Of a stretch of DNA of 64,000 nt, positions 1 through 8,830 are shown piece after piece. The DNA lies in assembly GCF_014645535.1 (NCBI RefSeq), contig NZ_BMLX01000007.1, forward strand, positions 62,001-126,000, written 5' to 3'. Position 1 is the stretch's first letter, and the number at the start of each line of letters is the position of its first letter. Under the pieces are notes generated by a model that worked only from the letters and a program-made list of their open reading frames with translations, searched no databases and was not told the DNA's origin. Source of the DNA: Silvimonas iriomotensis. Its GTDB lineage: Bacteria; Pseudomonadota; Gammaproteobacteria; Burkholderiales; Chitinibacteraceae. The position numbers and the translations under genes are program-made.

Positions 1-1
1 C

Positions 2-316
2 CATGAACAATTTGCGGTGATTGTCTCCAACCCCCCTTATATCGAGCAGGATGATCCCCATCTGCAACAGGGCGATCTGCGGTTCGAGCCCCGCTCGGCC
101 CTGACCGATGAGGCCGACGGGCTGGTGCATATCCGCAGCATCATCAACGGTGCCCGCCCGCGTTTGCTGGCGGGCGGCTGGCTGCTGTTTGAACACGGGT
201 TTGATCAAGGCCTGGCCGCCCGTGACCTGCTGGAAGCGGCGGGTTTTGACCAGGTGCAGACCTGGCAGGATATCGCCGGCATGGACCGGGTCAGTGGCGG
301 GCTTGCCCTGGCTTGA
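2..316 (+). CDS. prmC: PrmC, release factor glutamine N5-methyltransferase (3' part only)
   Basis: The gene enters from the left edge, so the N-terminus and most of the SAM-binding fold are missing. The visible part starts just before the NPPY motif (residues VSNPPY), which in N5-glutamine methyltransferases binds the substrate glutamine. It continues through a typical PrmC C-terminus (RFEPRSAL, GLVHIRSII, GGWLLFEHG). PrmC methylates the GGQ glutamine of the peptide-chain release factors RF1 and RF2 in the cytoplasm. The ORF stops at 314-316 and is followed by grxD about 85 bases on, an order common in betaproteobacteria. Confidence 0.93.
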   Translation, partial: HEQFAVIVSNPPYIEQDDPHLQQGDLRFEPRSALTDEADGLVHIRSIINGARPRLLAGGWLLFEHGFDQGLAARDLLEAAGFDQVQTWQDIAGMDRVSGGLALA

Positions 317-401
317 CCGGAAAGCGTAAAATACCCGAGTAAATTAATCAGTTAAGGGCGCTGCCATCATCGCGGTGCCGCAACATACAGCGAGTTACCC
401 T

Positions 402-710
402 ATGAGCATTCAGGAATCCATCCGTCAGACCGTCACCGAAAACCAGGTCGTGCTGTTCATGAAAGGCACGCCGACTTTCCCGCAGTGCGGCTTCTCTTCC
501 GCTGCGGTCAGTATTCTGAAGTCCTGTGGCGCTGATTTTGTGGCCGTGAACGTGCTGGCCGATAACGATGTACGCCAGGGCATCAAGGAATACTCCAACT
601 GGCCGACCATTCCGCAGCTCTACATCAAGGGCGAGTTTGTCGGTGGCTCGGACATCATGCGTGAGCTGTTCAGCTCTGGCGAGCTGCAACAAATGCTGCA
701 ACAAGGCTGA
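402..710 (+). CDS. grxD: Monothiol glutaredoxin Grx4/GrxD
   Basis: A 102-residue monothiol glutaredoxin carrying the CGFS signature (Cys29 counted from the chosen start) within PTFPQCGFS. It also has WPTIPQLYIKGEFVGGSDI, the glutathione-binding cis-proline loop and GG motif. The family carries or transfers [2Fe-2S] clusters, often together with BolA proteins. An upstream in-frame start at 375 exists, but the family normally begins MSI/MDxxxxI, so the ATG at 402 is preferred. A strong hairpin terminator follows directly. Confidence 0.95.
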   Translation: MSIQESIRQTVTENQVVLFMKGTPTFPQCGFSSAAVSILKSCGADFVAVNVLADNDVRQGIKEYSNWPTIPQLYIKGEFVGGSDIMRELFSSGELQQMLQQG

Positions 711-731
711 TTGCCGGCGTCTGCAGACAAC

Positions 732-759
732 AAAAAACCCCGCCGATGCGGGGTTTTTT
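732..759. terminator. Bidirectional rho-independent terminator after grxD
   Basis: An AAAAAACCCCGC / GCGGGGTTTTTT hairpin with a 4-base loop. It sits between grxD (+) and the convergent glycine-zipper gene (-), so it can serve both strands. Confidence 0.9.
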
Positions 760-780
760 GCTGCGTGGCGTCAGTGACGC

Positions 781-1461
781 TCAGTGATGCCAGTAACCAC
801 CACGCCAGCCCCAGCCGCCACCCCAACCCCGGTAATAACCGTAGTTGATCGACAGTGCCGGGTACACCAGCGGCGCAGCAACCACCACCGGTGCAGTCTG
901 GTACACCACCTGCGGTTGTTGCACCACCACGGTTTGCGGTTGATCCACATAGGTCGTGGTCGTTACCGGCGCAGTCTGCGCGGGCGGTGGCGAACCGCCA
1001 TCCACACCAATGGATACCGGCACCTGGCGGCCCGGATCATAAGCCATGCGCGTGGTATAGCGCTGACCTGCGTATTCATAGGTCACGTCGTAGCCGACGG
1101 TGCGTTGCTGCTGGGTTTGCGTCGTCGCACAACGGTGGACCGTCTGGGTGGACACGCCGGCATTCTGGTTGGCGATATTGTCACCAGCCAGCGCACCCAC
1201 GACGGCACCCGCCGCCGTCGCCGCGACATTGCCGTTGCCCTTGCCCACGGTATTGCCCAGCAAGCCGCCAAAAATACCGCCCAAAAGCGCGCCACCATAC
1301 GTGCGCGGCTGCTGTACCTGGACTTGTTCATCCCAGCATGACTGTTGCGGCACCGACACCTGCTGCACCACCGGCACGGTGCTGATCACGCGACCGTACT
1401 CCGCGGCTTGTGCCAGACCGGCAACCCCGGCAAGACTCATCAGCAGAACGACTTTTTTCAT
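781..1461 (-). CDS. Glycine-zipper 2TM-domain envelope protein
   Basis: A 226-residue protein with a signal peptide (MKKVVLLMSLAGVAGLAQA). Residues about 55-95 form a glycine zipper (YGGALLGGIFGGLLGN then AAGAVVGALAGD). This is the pattern of the Rickettsia-17-kDa/SlyB-like 2TM family, which usually sits in the outer membrane or periplasm. The C-terminus is Pro/Gln/Val-rich and ends in a Trp/Gly-rich tail (residues about 209-226). No lipobox cysteine follows the signal peptide, so it is probably not a lipoprotein. A start 7 codons upstream is possible, but the MKK start gives a proper signal sequence. The exact function is unknown. Confidence 0.8.
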   Translation of the reverse strand: MKKVVLLMSLAGVAGLAQAAEYGRVISTVPVVQQVSVPQQSCWDEQVQVQQPRTYGGALLGGIFGGLLGNTVGKGNGNVAATAAGAVVGALAGDNIANQNAGVSTQTVHRCATTQTQQQRTVGYDVTYEYAGQRYTTRMAYDPGRQVPVSIGVDGGSPPPAQTAPVTTTTYVDQPQTVVVQQPQVVYQTAPVVVAAPLVYPALSINYGYYRGWGGGWGWRGGYWHH

Positions 1462-1721
1462 TTTCCCACTCACTTGCAGCACCCGGCTGCGTGTTGTTCC
1501 CGTGCGCTCATGGCGCCGGTATTCCTATTTTGTGCCTGATGCGGTTCTCGCACCAGGGCGTAGCTCACACCCCGAATCTACGCTGTTTACAATGACTTGG
1601 AGCAACAAACACGACGTCCGGTTCGTGCTTTTTCGTATTCTTTACAAATGAAAGCCGGCAGATACAAAACCGCCCCAGCGGTTATCATGCAAACACCATT
1701 GCCAGCCACTTCGGGGTCCGC

Positions 1722-2666
1722 ATGCCTTACTCTCTGGCCAATCAACTGGTCGTTGCCATTTCATCGCGCGCGCTGTTCGATTTCGAATCAGAAAACACGC
1801 TGTTCGAATCCGGTGATGCGACGGCCTACAAGGCGCTCCAGCTCAAACTGCTCGACAAACCGGCGGCGCCGGGCGTGGCCTACGCGCTGGTGCAAAAGCT
1901 GCTGGCCCTGAACGACGGCGACGCGCATCGGGTCGAGGTGGTGATCCTGTCGCGCAATGATCCGGTCAGCGGCTTGCGGGCATTTCGTTCTGCCCAGCAC
2001 CACGGCCTGACGCTGGAACGCGGCGTGTTCACCCAGGGGCGGCCGCCGTTCAAATATCTGAACGCGCTGCACGCCAACCTGTTTTTGTCCATGAACGAAG
2101 CTGACGTACGCGATGCGCTGGCCGCCGGTTTCCCGGCGGCGCAGGTGTACCCGCAATCCGTGCACGCCGCTGGCCGGCACCCGGACGAAATCCGCATTGC
2201 CTTTGACGGCGACGCCGTGTTGTTTTCCGATGAAGCCGAACGCATTTACCAGCGCGATGGCCTGCCGGCTTTTCACCGGCACGAGCGGGATCATGTCACG
2301 CGCCCGCTTCCGCCCGGCCCGTTCAAACCGCTGCTCGAAGCCCTTCACCGCTTACAACGCGCCGAAGCCCCGGTGCGTTTACGCACGGCCCTTGTGACCG
2401 CCCGCAGCGCCCCGGCCCACGAACGCGCCATCCGCACCTTGATGGACTGGCAGATTGAAGTGGACGAAGCCATGTTCCTGGGCGGACTGGAAAAAGGCCC
2501 GTTCCTGCGCGAGTTCGAGCCGGACTTTTTCTTTGACGACCAGACCGGCCACTGCATTTCCGGCGCGCTGGCAGTGCCAACCGGCCAGGTCATTGCCGGC
2601 GTTGCCAATGACCCGGACGAATCTGGCGCACTCAAAGCGGGCGCCACAGTCATCAACAAAGTCTGA
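1722..2666 (+). CDS. 5'-nucleotidase, cytosolic 5'-nucleotidase I-like family
   Basis: A 314-residue cytosolic protein resembling the 5'-nucleotidase family related to animal cN-I. Family-like stretches include ALFDFESEN near the N-terminus, VVILSRNDPVSGLRAF (about 75-90), an internal IRIAFDGDAVLFSDE segment (about 155-170) with the HAD-like DGD, and FFFDDQTGHC near the C-terminus. Members dephosphorylate nucleoside 5'-monophosphates. It stands alone, with the amt regulatory region downstream. The ATG at 1722 has no strong Shine-Dalgarno sequence. Confidence 0.82.
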   Translation: MPYSLANQLVVAISSRALFDFESENTLFESGDATAYKALQLKLLDKPAAPGVAYALVQKLLALNDGDAHRVEVVILSRNDPVSGLRAFRSAQHHGLTLERGVFTQGRPPFKYLNALHANLFLSMNEADVRDALAAGFPAAQVYPQSVHAAGRHPDEIRIAFDGDAVLFSDEAERIYQRDGLPAFHRHERDHVTRPLPPGPFKPLLEALHRLQRAEAPVRLRTALVTARSAPAHERAIRTLMDWQIEVDEAMFLGGLEKGPFLREFEPDFFFDDQTGHCISGALAVPTGQVIAGVANDPDESGALKAGATVINKV

Positions 2667-2699
2667 AACGCCCGAAAAACAGCCACGCGAAATTCGCAT

Positions 2700-2716
2700 C
2701 GCATTAAATCGGTGCG
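2700..2716. promoter_or_regulatory. Possible weak NtrC half-palindrome site
   Basis: CGCAT-N6-GGTGCG resembles NtrC sites (TGCACC-N5-GGTGCA) at about 8 of 12 positions. Its centre lies 42 bp, four helical turns, from the stronger site at 2742-2758. Confidence 0.35.
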
Positions 2717-2741
2717 TTTATTGCCAGCCTCAAACATCGCA

Positions 2742-2758
2742 TGAACCATTTTGGTTCA
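2742..2758. promoter_or_regulatory. NtrC-type enhancer site upstream of amt
   Basis: TGAACCATTTTGGTTCA is a perfect 7-3-7 palindrome. It differs from the NtrC consensus TGCACCA-N3-TGGTGCA at one position per arm. It is centred about 98 bases upstream of the start site implied by the sigma-54 promoter, a normal enhancer distance. Confidence 0.68.
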
Positions 2759-2821
2759 CAAAACGCACTTGTTTGTAATTAAAATCGAACAATATCAATA
2801 CAAATCAAGGCGTTGAATTTC

Positions 2822-2837
2822 TGGCACACAGATTGCT
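2822..2837 (+). promoter_or_regulatory. Sigma-54 (RpoN) promoter of amt
   Basis: TGGCACACAGATTGCT matches the -24/-12 consensus TGGCAC-N5-TTGCW exactly, with the correct GG-to-GC spacing. Transcription would start near 2848, about 57 bases before the amt start codon. Confidence 0.82.
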
Positions 2838-2904
2838 TTTGGTGCACACCTACAAAAGTGCGCCACATTGAGGCGCACATTGCCCGACTCTGTGGAGCTT
2901 TTTT

Positions 2905-4107
2905 GTGAATCAACTTCCTGCCAGTAGCGACGTGCTGTTCATTCTGCTCGGCGCCATCATGATTCTGGCCATGCACGCCGGCTTTGCCTTTCTGGAACTG
3001 GGCACGGTACGCCAGAAAAACCAGGTCAACGCCCTCGTCAAAATCCTGACGGACTTCGCGGTCTCGGCCATTGCCTATTTCTTCATCGGCTACGGCATTG
3101 CCTACGGCGTGCATTTCATGGTGCCGGTGCACGACCTCAACGTGGGTCAGGGCTATGGCCTGGTGCGCTTTTTCTTTTTGCTGACCTTTGCTGCGGCGAT
3201 CCCGGCCATCATCTCTGGCGGCATTGCTGAACGCGCACGTTTTCACCCGCAATCGGCCGCGACCTTCATGCTGGTCGGTTTCGTCTACCCGTTTTTTGAA
3301 GGCATGATGTGGAACGGCAACTATGGCGTGCAAGCCTGGTTGCAGAACCATTTTGGTGCGCAGTTTCATGACTTTGCCGGCTCGGTCGTCGTGCATGCCG
3401 TCGGCGGCTGGATCGCCCTGCCCGCCGTGCTCTTGCTGGGCGCCCGCAAAGGCCGTTACCGCAAGGACGGCGGCGTCAGCGCGCACCCGCCGTCATCAAT
3501 CCCCTTCCTGGCGCTGGGTGCCTGGATTCTGATCGTAGGCTGGTTCGGCTTTAATGTGATGAGCGCGCAACGCATTGGCGGTATCTCTGGCCTCGTGGCG
3601 CTGAACTCGCTGATGGCCATGGTCGGCGGCACGCTGGCAGCCATGTTCGCCGGCAAGAACGACCCCGGCTTTATCCACAACGGCCCGCTGGCCGGCCTTG
3701 TTGCCGTCTGTGCCGGCAGCGATGTGATGCACCCGCTGGGCAGCCTTGTGGTCGGCGCCATTGCCGGCGGCATGTTCGTCTACCTGTTCACCATCACGCA
3801 AAACCGCTGGAAGATCGACGACGTGCTCGGCGTGTGGCCGCTGCACGGCCTGTGTGGCACCTGGGGCGGGATCGCGGCCGGCATCTTCGGCCAGACCTGG
3901 CTGGGCGGCGCCGGCGGCGTGAGCTTTGTCAGCCAGTTGATCGGCACCCTGATCGGCATTGTGATCGCCTTCGCCGGCGGTTTTGCCGTGTACGGCACGC
4001 TCAAGAAGCTGGTGGGTTTGCGACTGAGTGAAGAAGAGGAATATAACGGGGCAGACTTGTCCATCCACTACATTTCCGCCACGCCGGAAAGGGAAAGTCA
4101 CTGGTAA
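2905..4107 (+). CDS. amt: Ammonium transporter, Amt/AmtB family
   Basis: A 400-residue inner-membrane channel for ammonium/ammonia with about 11 hydrophobic segments. It carries the Amt signature around DFAGSVVVHAVGGWIALPA (first pore histidine) and LHGLCGTWGGIAAG (second pore histidine). There is no long signal peptide. The start is GTG at 2905 with GGAG 8 bases before it. No glnK (PII) gene is adjacent, unlike most amtB loci. The upstream DNA has a consensus sigma-54 promoter and an NtrC-like palindrome, so induction under nitrogen limitation is expected. A bidirectional terminator follows. Confidence 0.93.
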   Translation: MNQLPASSDVLFILLGAIMILAMHAGFAFLELGTVRQKNQVNALVKILTDFAVSAIAYFFIGYGIAYGVHFMVPVHDLNVGQGYGLVRFFFLLTFAAAIPAIISGGIAERARFHPQSAATFMLVGFVYPFFEGMMWNGNYGVQAWLQNHFGAQFHDFAGSVVVHAVGGWIALPAVLLLGARKGRYRKDGGVSAHPPSSIPFLALGAWILIVGWFGFNVMSAQRIGGISGLVALNSLMAMVGGTLAAMFAGKNDPGFIHNGPLAGLVAVCAGSDVMHPLGSLVVGAIAGGMFVYLFTITQNRWKIDDVLGVWPLHGLCGTWGGIAAGIFGQTWLGGAGGVSFVSQLIGTLIGIVIAFAGGFAVYGTLKKLVGLRLSEEEEYNGADLSIHYISATPERESHW

Positions 4108-4122
4108 ACCCGGTTTACGCCA

Positions 4123-4160
4123 TAAAAAACGCCGTCTGCATTGCAGGCGGCGTTTTTTTT
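4123..4160. terminator. Bidirectional terminator between amt and lrp
   Basis: An A-run, a GC-rich stem (ACGCCGTCTGC / GCAGGCGGCGT, one wobble) and a T-run lie between convergent genes. Confidence 0.88.
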
Positions 4161-4166
4161 GATCCG

Positions 4167-4655
4167 TCAATCCGGCAACGGCAGTGCCAGTGTTTCTTTG
4201 ACTTCTTCCATCACCACATAACTGCGGGATTCCGCCGCGCTGGGCAGGCGCAGGAGGATGTCGCCCAGCAGGCGCCGGTAGTGGCTCATGTCGGGCAGGC
4301 GGGCTTTGAGCAGGTAGTCAAAGTCGCCAGAGATCAGGTGGCACTCCAGTACTTCGGGGATGCTGGCCACGGAGCGGCGAAAGTCATCAAACACTTCGCC
4401 GGATTTGCGCCCCAGTTTCAGTTCTACAAACACCAGCAGCGGCGCTTCCAGCAATTGGGGGTTGAGCCGGGCGTGGTAGCCGGTGATGACGTTGGTTTCT
4501 TCCAGCCGCTTTACACGCTCGGCACAGGGTGTGGCGGTCAGGCCGACGCGCTCGGCCAGTTCGGTGATCGGCATGCGGGCATTGGCCTGCAATAGCCGCA
4601 AAATCTTGTAATCGACGCGGTCCAGAGACCGTCCAGCCTGATAACGCGTGCGCAT
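4167..4655 (-). CDS. lrp: Lrp/AsnC-family transcriptional regulator, Lrp-like
   Basis: A 162-residue regulator with an N-terminal winged HTH (LDRVDYKILRLLQANARM to GLTATPCAERVKRLE) and a C-terminal RAM ligand-binding domain. Several blocks match E. coli Lrp closely (LLVFVEL, ECHLISGDFDYLLKAR, LLRLPS, YVVMEEVKE). It lies divergent from dadA, whose product deaminates D-amino acids. In many proteobacteria Lrp or its paralogue DadR controls dadA, so this could be the dadA activator. The start at 4655 (MRTRYQAGRSLDR) aligns with the Lrp N-terminus; an ATG at 4715 would add an unlikely extension into the promoter. Confidence 0.88.
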   Translation of the reverse strand: MRTRYQAGRSLDRVDYKILRLLQANARMPITELAERVGLTATPCAERVKRLEETNVITGYHARLNPQLLEAPLLVFVELKLGRKSGEVFDDFRRSVASIPEVLECHLISGDFDYLLKARLPDMSHYRRLLGDILLRLPSAAESRSYVVMEEVKETLALPLPD

Positions 4656-4687
4656 CTCAATGTAGTCCCTGTTTTTGACCTCAAATA

Positions 4688-4734
4688 TGGAGAATATCAC
4701 TCCGTAAGGCTTCATATACTCGGCTTATTCTCCA
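4688..4734. promoter_or_regulatory. Candidate Lrp operator in the lrp-dadA intergenic region
   Basis: Inverted arms TGGAGAATA (4688-4696) and TATTCTCCA (4726-4734) are perfect complements. They lie in an unusually AT-rich stretch between the divergent lrp and dadA genes. Confidence 0.5.
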
Positions 4735-4780
4735 ACTATATGACATACAACAGTGTGTCAAAAAACCACTGGGTCGAGCG

Positions 4781-6096
4781 ATGAAAGCAATTGTGATTGG
4801 TGCGGGTGTAGTCGGTGTCACCACCGCTTATTACCTCAAGGCAGCGGGTTGCGATGTAACGGTGCTGGAGCGGTTATCCGGCCCGGCAGATGAAACCAGT
4901 TTTGGTAACGCCGGCCAGGTGTCGCCGGGTTATGCCGCGCCGTGGGCAGCGCCGGGGATTCCCTGGAAAGCCGTGAAATGGCTGTTGCACCCGGAACACG
5001 CGCCGCTGCGCATTCGCCCGGATGGTTCTTTCTTCCAGCTGGCCTGGATGGCCCGCATGGTGGCCAACTGTACCGAGGCCGCCTACGCCCGCAACAAAAA
5101 CCGCATGGTGCCGCTGGCCGAGTACAGCCGCGATTGCCTGCGCCAGTTGCGCAAAGATCTGAACCTGAATTACGAAGAGCGCTCGCTCGGTACCTTGCAG
5201 ATTTTCCGTAACGACAAACAACTGGCCGCCGGCAAACGCGACGCGGGCCTGCTGAACCAGATGAACGTGGCCAACCGCCTGCTGGATCAAGACAGCCTGC
5301 TGGATGTGGAACCGGCGCTCAAGGCCGTCGCGCACAAGCTCACTGGCGCGCTGCAACTACCCAATGACGAAACCGGCGACTGCAAGCTCTTTACCGAACG
5401 CCTCGCCGCCATTTGCGAGGGCATGGGCGTGAAGTTCCGCTATGGCGTGACGGTGCAATCGCTGGTCGCCAACAAGGGCCGCATCGACGCGGTAGAACTG
5501 GTGGGTGGCGAATCTGTGGTGGCCGATACCGTGGTGCTGGCCGCCGGCTGTGCCTCCCGCGCGCTGGCCTTGCCGCTGGGGCTGGACCTGCCGGTGTACC
5601 CGGTCAAGGGTTACTCGATTACCGTGCCGCTGACCAACCCGGAGGGCGCGCCGCGTTCGACCGTGCTGGACGAAACCTACAAGATTGCCCTCACCCGCTT
5701 TGATAACCGCCTGCGCGTCGGCGGCATGGCTGAGGTGGCCGGGTTTGACAAGCGCATTGACCCGACCCGTGTCGAGACGCTGAACATGGTCACCAATGAT
5801 CTGTTCCCGCACGCCGGTGACGTGCGTCAGGCCACGCAATGGACCGGCCTGCGCCCGATGACGCCGGACGGCACGCCGATTGTGGGCGCGACCCCGTACG
5901 AAAACCTGTTCACCAATACCGGCCATGGTACGCTGGGCTGGACCATGTCTTGCGGTAGCGCGCGGGTGATTGCCGATGCCGTCCTGGGCCGCCGTTCAGA
6001 GATCGACGCCCGTGAACTGGGGATGGTGCGTTATGACAAACGCAATGCCCGTATTCACAGCGGCAATGGCGCGCAGGGTCAGATAAAATGGGCTGA

Positions 6097-6100
<4 letters not shown>
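4781..6100 (+). CDS. dadA: D-amino acid dehydrogenase DadA
   Basis: A 439-residue FAD-dependent dehydrogenase. The N-terminal Rossmann motif [15 protein letters not shown] binds FAD, followed by the family landmarks [19 protein letters not shown] and, near the C-terminus, [12 protein letters not shown] and [14 protein letters not shown]. It oxidises D-amino acids (D-alanine and others) to 2-oxo acids at the inner membrane and passes electrons to the respiratory chain. No catabolic alanine racemase (dadX) is adjacent. It is divergent from an Lrp-like regulator. The stop codon overlaps a perfect FNR-type box that lies before hemB. Confidence 0.95.
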
Positions 6101-7141
<1,041 letters not shown>

Positions 7142-7170
7142 TTGGCCGGCCGTATCCGGCCCACCGCGCA

Positions 7171-7207
7171 GTAACAAAAAACCCGCCAGTGGCGGGTTTT
7201 TTGTTAC
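7171..7207. terminator. Long-stem bidirectional terminator after hemB
   Basis: A perfect 17-bp stem (GTAACAAAAAACCCGCC and its complement) with an AGT loop. It overlaps the stop codon of the small minus-strand ORF that ends at 7204. Confidence 0.9.
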
Positions 7208-7317
7208 TGGTTACCGGCAACGCGATACAACTGCGCCGGGATGCGATCCGAAAAAGTAGACCATGCGATGGCACTGCCGCACAGGACGAGCAACAACACA
7301 AAATGGGCGGCTTTCAT
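7204..7317 (-). CDS. Small 37-residue hydrophobic protein (previously uncalled ORF)
   Basis: A short ORF in the hemB-corC gap. It encodes a 37-residue protein beginning MKAAHFVLLLVLCGSAIAWS, which looks like a signal peptide or single membrane anchor. A short polar tail (SDRIPAQLYRVAGNQ) follows. A good Shine-Dalgarno sequence (AAGGA) sits about 5 bases before the ATG, and the ORF ends exactly in a strong bidirectional terminator. These three signals make it credible despite its size. I do not recognise the family. A palindromic FNR-like motif lies 23 bases upstream. Confidence 0.5.
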   Translation of the reverse strand: MKAAHFVLLLVLCGSAIAWSTFSDRIPAQLYRVAGNQ

Positions 7318-7339
7318 GCTTTTCCTTCTTTGCCTGGAA

Positions 7340-7353
7340 CTGATCTGGATCAG
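7340..7353. promoter_or_regulatory. FNR-like palindrome
   Basis: CTGATCTGGATCAG keeps the TGAT-N4-ATCA core of FNR boxes but has C/G instead of T/A at the ends. It lies between the small minus-strand ORF and the plus-strand corC-like gene, so either could be the target. Confidence 0.35.
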
Positions 7354-7489
7354 ATTCCTTGCCAGCCACTCCGGTTCAACGTGCGTAAATAATCCCTGTT
7401 CCCCGCTATTCCCTGCAAATAAAGGGGCGGCGCAAAACGGCGGCGTCGGTTAAAGTGGTGAACATCACTTGCATTTGTTCTCCCCCTCA

Positions 7490-8809
7490 ATGAGTAGCAG
7501 CTTGATGCTGGTTGTACTGGCCGTCGCACTGGTTTTGCTGAACGGCTTTTTTGTGGCCGCCGAGTTCGGCCTTGTGAAACTGCGGCAGACCCAGGTCAAG
7601 GCCATGGCCCGCATGTACGGTCTGCGCGGCCGTATCCTGGAAAAAACCCACGCCGATCTGGATGCCTATCTCTCGGCCTGCCAGCTGGGGATCACGCTTG
7701 CATCACTGGGCCTGGGCTGGGTGGGCGAACCCGCTTTTGCGCACCTGATCGAGCCCGTGCTGGGCTGGGTGGGCGTGACCAGCGCCGAAGTCATCAGCGG
7801 CGTGTCTTTTGCCGTCGCCTTCTTCACGATCTCGTTCCTGCACATTGTGGTGGGTGAGCTCGCGCCCAAATCCATGGCGATCCGCAAATCCGCCACCATT
7901 GGCCTGTGGACGGCGCCACCGCTGTATGCGTTTTACTGGTTGATGTATCCGGCCATCTGGGCGCTCAACGCCAGCGCCGCGCTGGTACTGCGGTTACTGG
8001 GTTTGTCGATGACGCATGAGCACGAAGGCGATTACTCGGCCGACGAGATCAAGCTGATCATGCGCAGCAGCAAGCCGGAGGCCGGGTTTTCACGCAAGGC
8101 ATGGCGCACGCTGGCGCAGTCGCTGGATTTCCCGTCGCTGGATGTGGCCGACCTGATGCATCCGTTCACCGATGCCGTGGTGCTGGACGCCCGCAATACG
8201 CTGGAAGAGAACCTGGACCTGATCGCCAGCAACCGCTACAGCCGTTATCCCTATCTGGATGCCAGCGGCAAGATCAAGGGCGTGATCCACCTTAAAGACA
8301 TCTTCCTGGCCAGCCGCCATGGCCGCCTGGAAAAAACGCTGGATTCGCTGGTGCGCACTGCAGAGCTGGTGCTGCCTACGCTGCCTGCCCGTACCTTGCT
8401 GGAACGCATGCGCAGCGGCTCGCCGCACTTTGCAATTGTGGCCTGGGCCGACGACAACGAAGACCCTGTCGGCTTTATCACCATGGATAACCTGCTGAGC
8501 GCCATGGTCGGTGAAATCCGCGACGAGTTCCGCCAGAATCAGGACGACTGGACATCCATGGATGACGGCTCATTGATCGGCAAGGGCACCTTGCCGGTGG
8601 TGACGCTGGAACGCGCGCTGGGCATTGATATTGATGTCGATGGTGCTGATACGGTGGGCGGCCTTGTGCAACTGAAAACCGGCCGTGTGCCTGAAGAAGG
8701 CGAGCGTATCGAGTTTGATCGCTTCAGCGTGGTGATCAAGAAAATGCGCGGGCCCCGCATTGTGCTGGTCCGCATCTATCCCAGAGTGAAGGCGGTGGCA
8801 GCGGAATAA
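7490..8809 (+). CDS. CorC/HlyC-type transporter (DUF21-CBS-CorC_HlyC)
   Basis: A 439-residue inner-membrane protein of the hemolysin-C/CorC/CNNM family. The first ~190 residues are a DUF21 domain with about four hydrophobic segments (VVLAVALVLLNGFFVAAEFGLV first; HIVVGELAPKSMAI late). Next come two CBS repeats (about 205-330) and a C-terminal CorC_HlyC domain (about 345-430). Family members are linked to Mg/Co efflux or membrane integrity; the older hemolysin label is misleading. The ATG at 7490 is chosen; an in-frame TTG at 7469 would add seven residues. No clear Shine-Dalgarno sequence is seen for either start. Confidence 0.88.
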   Translation: MSSSLMLVVLAVALVLLNGFFVAAEFGLVKLRQTQVKAMARMYGLRGRILEKTHADLDAYLSACQLGITLASLGLGWVGEPAFAHLIEPVLGWVGVTSAEVISGVSFAVAFFTISFLHIVVGELAPKSMAIRKSATIGLWTAPPLYAFYWLMYPAIWALNASAALVLRLLGLSMTHEHEGDYSADEIKLIMRSSKPEAGFSRKAWRTLAQSLDFPSLDVADLMHPFTDAVVLDARNTLEENLDLIASNRYSRYPYLDASGKIKGVIHLKDIFLASRHGRLEKTLDSLVRTAELVLPTLPARTLLERMRSGSPHFAIVAWADDNEDPVGFITMDNLLSAMVGEIRDEFRQNQDDWTSMDDGSLIGKGTLPVVTLERALGIDIDVDGADTVGGLVQLKTGRVPEEGERIEFDRFSVVIKKMRGPRIVLVRIYPRVKAVAAE

Positions 8810-8830
8810 ACCCGCTGCCATCCCTGCTGT

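Noticed and set aside
7189-7392. 67-codon plus-strand ORF after hemB
   Set aside because: It starts inside the terminator, has no ribosome site and is antisense to the better-supported 37-residue ORF.
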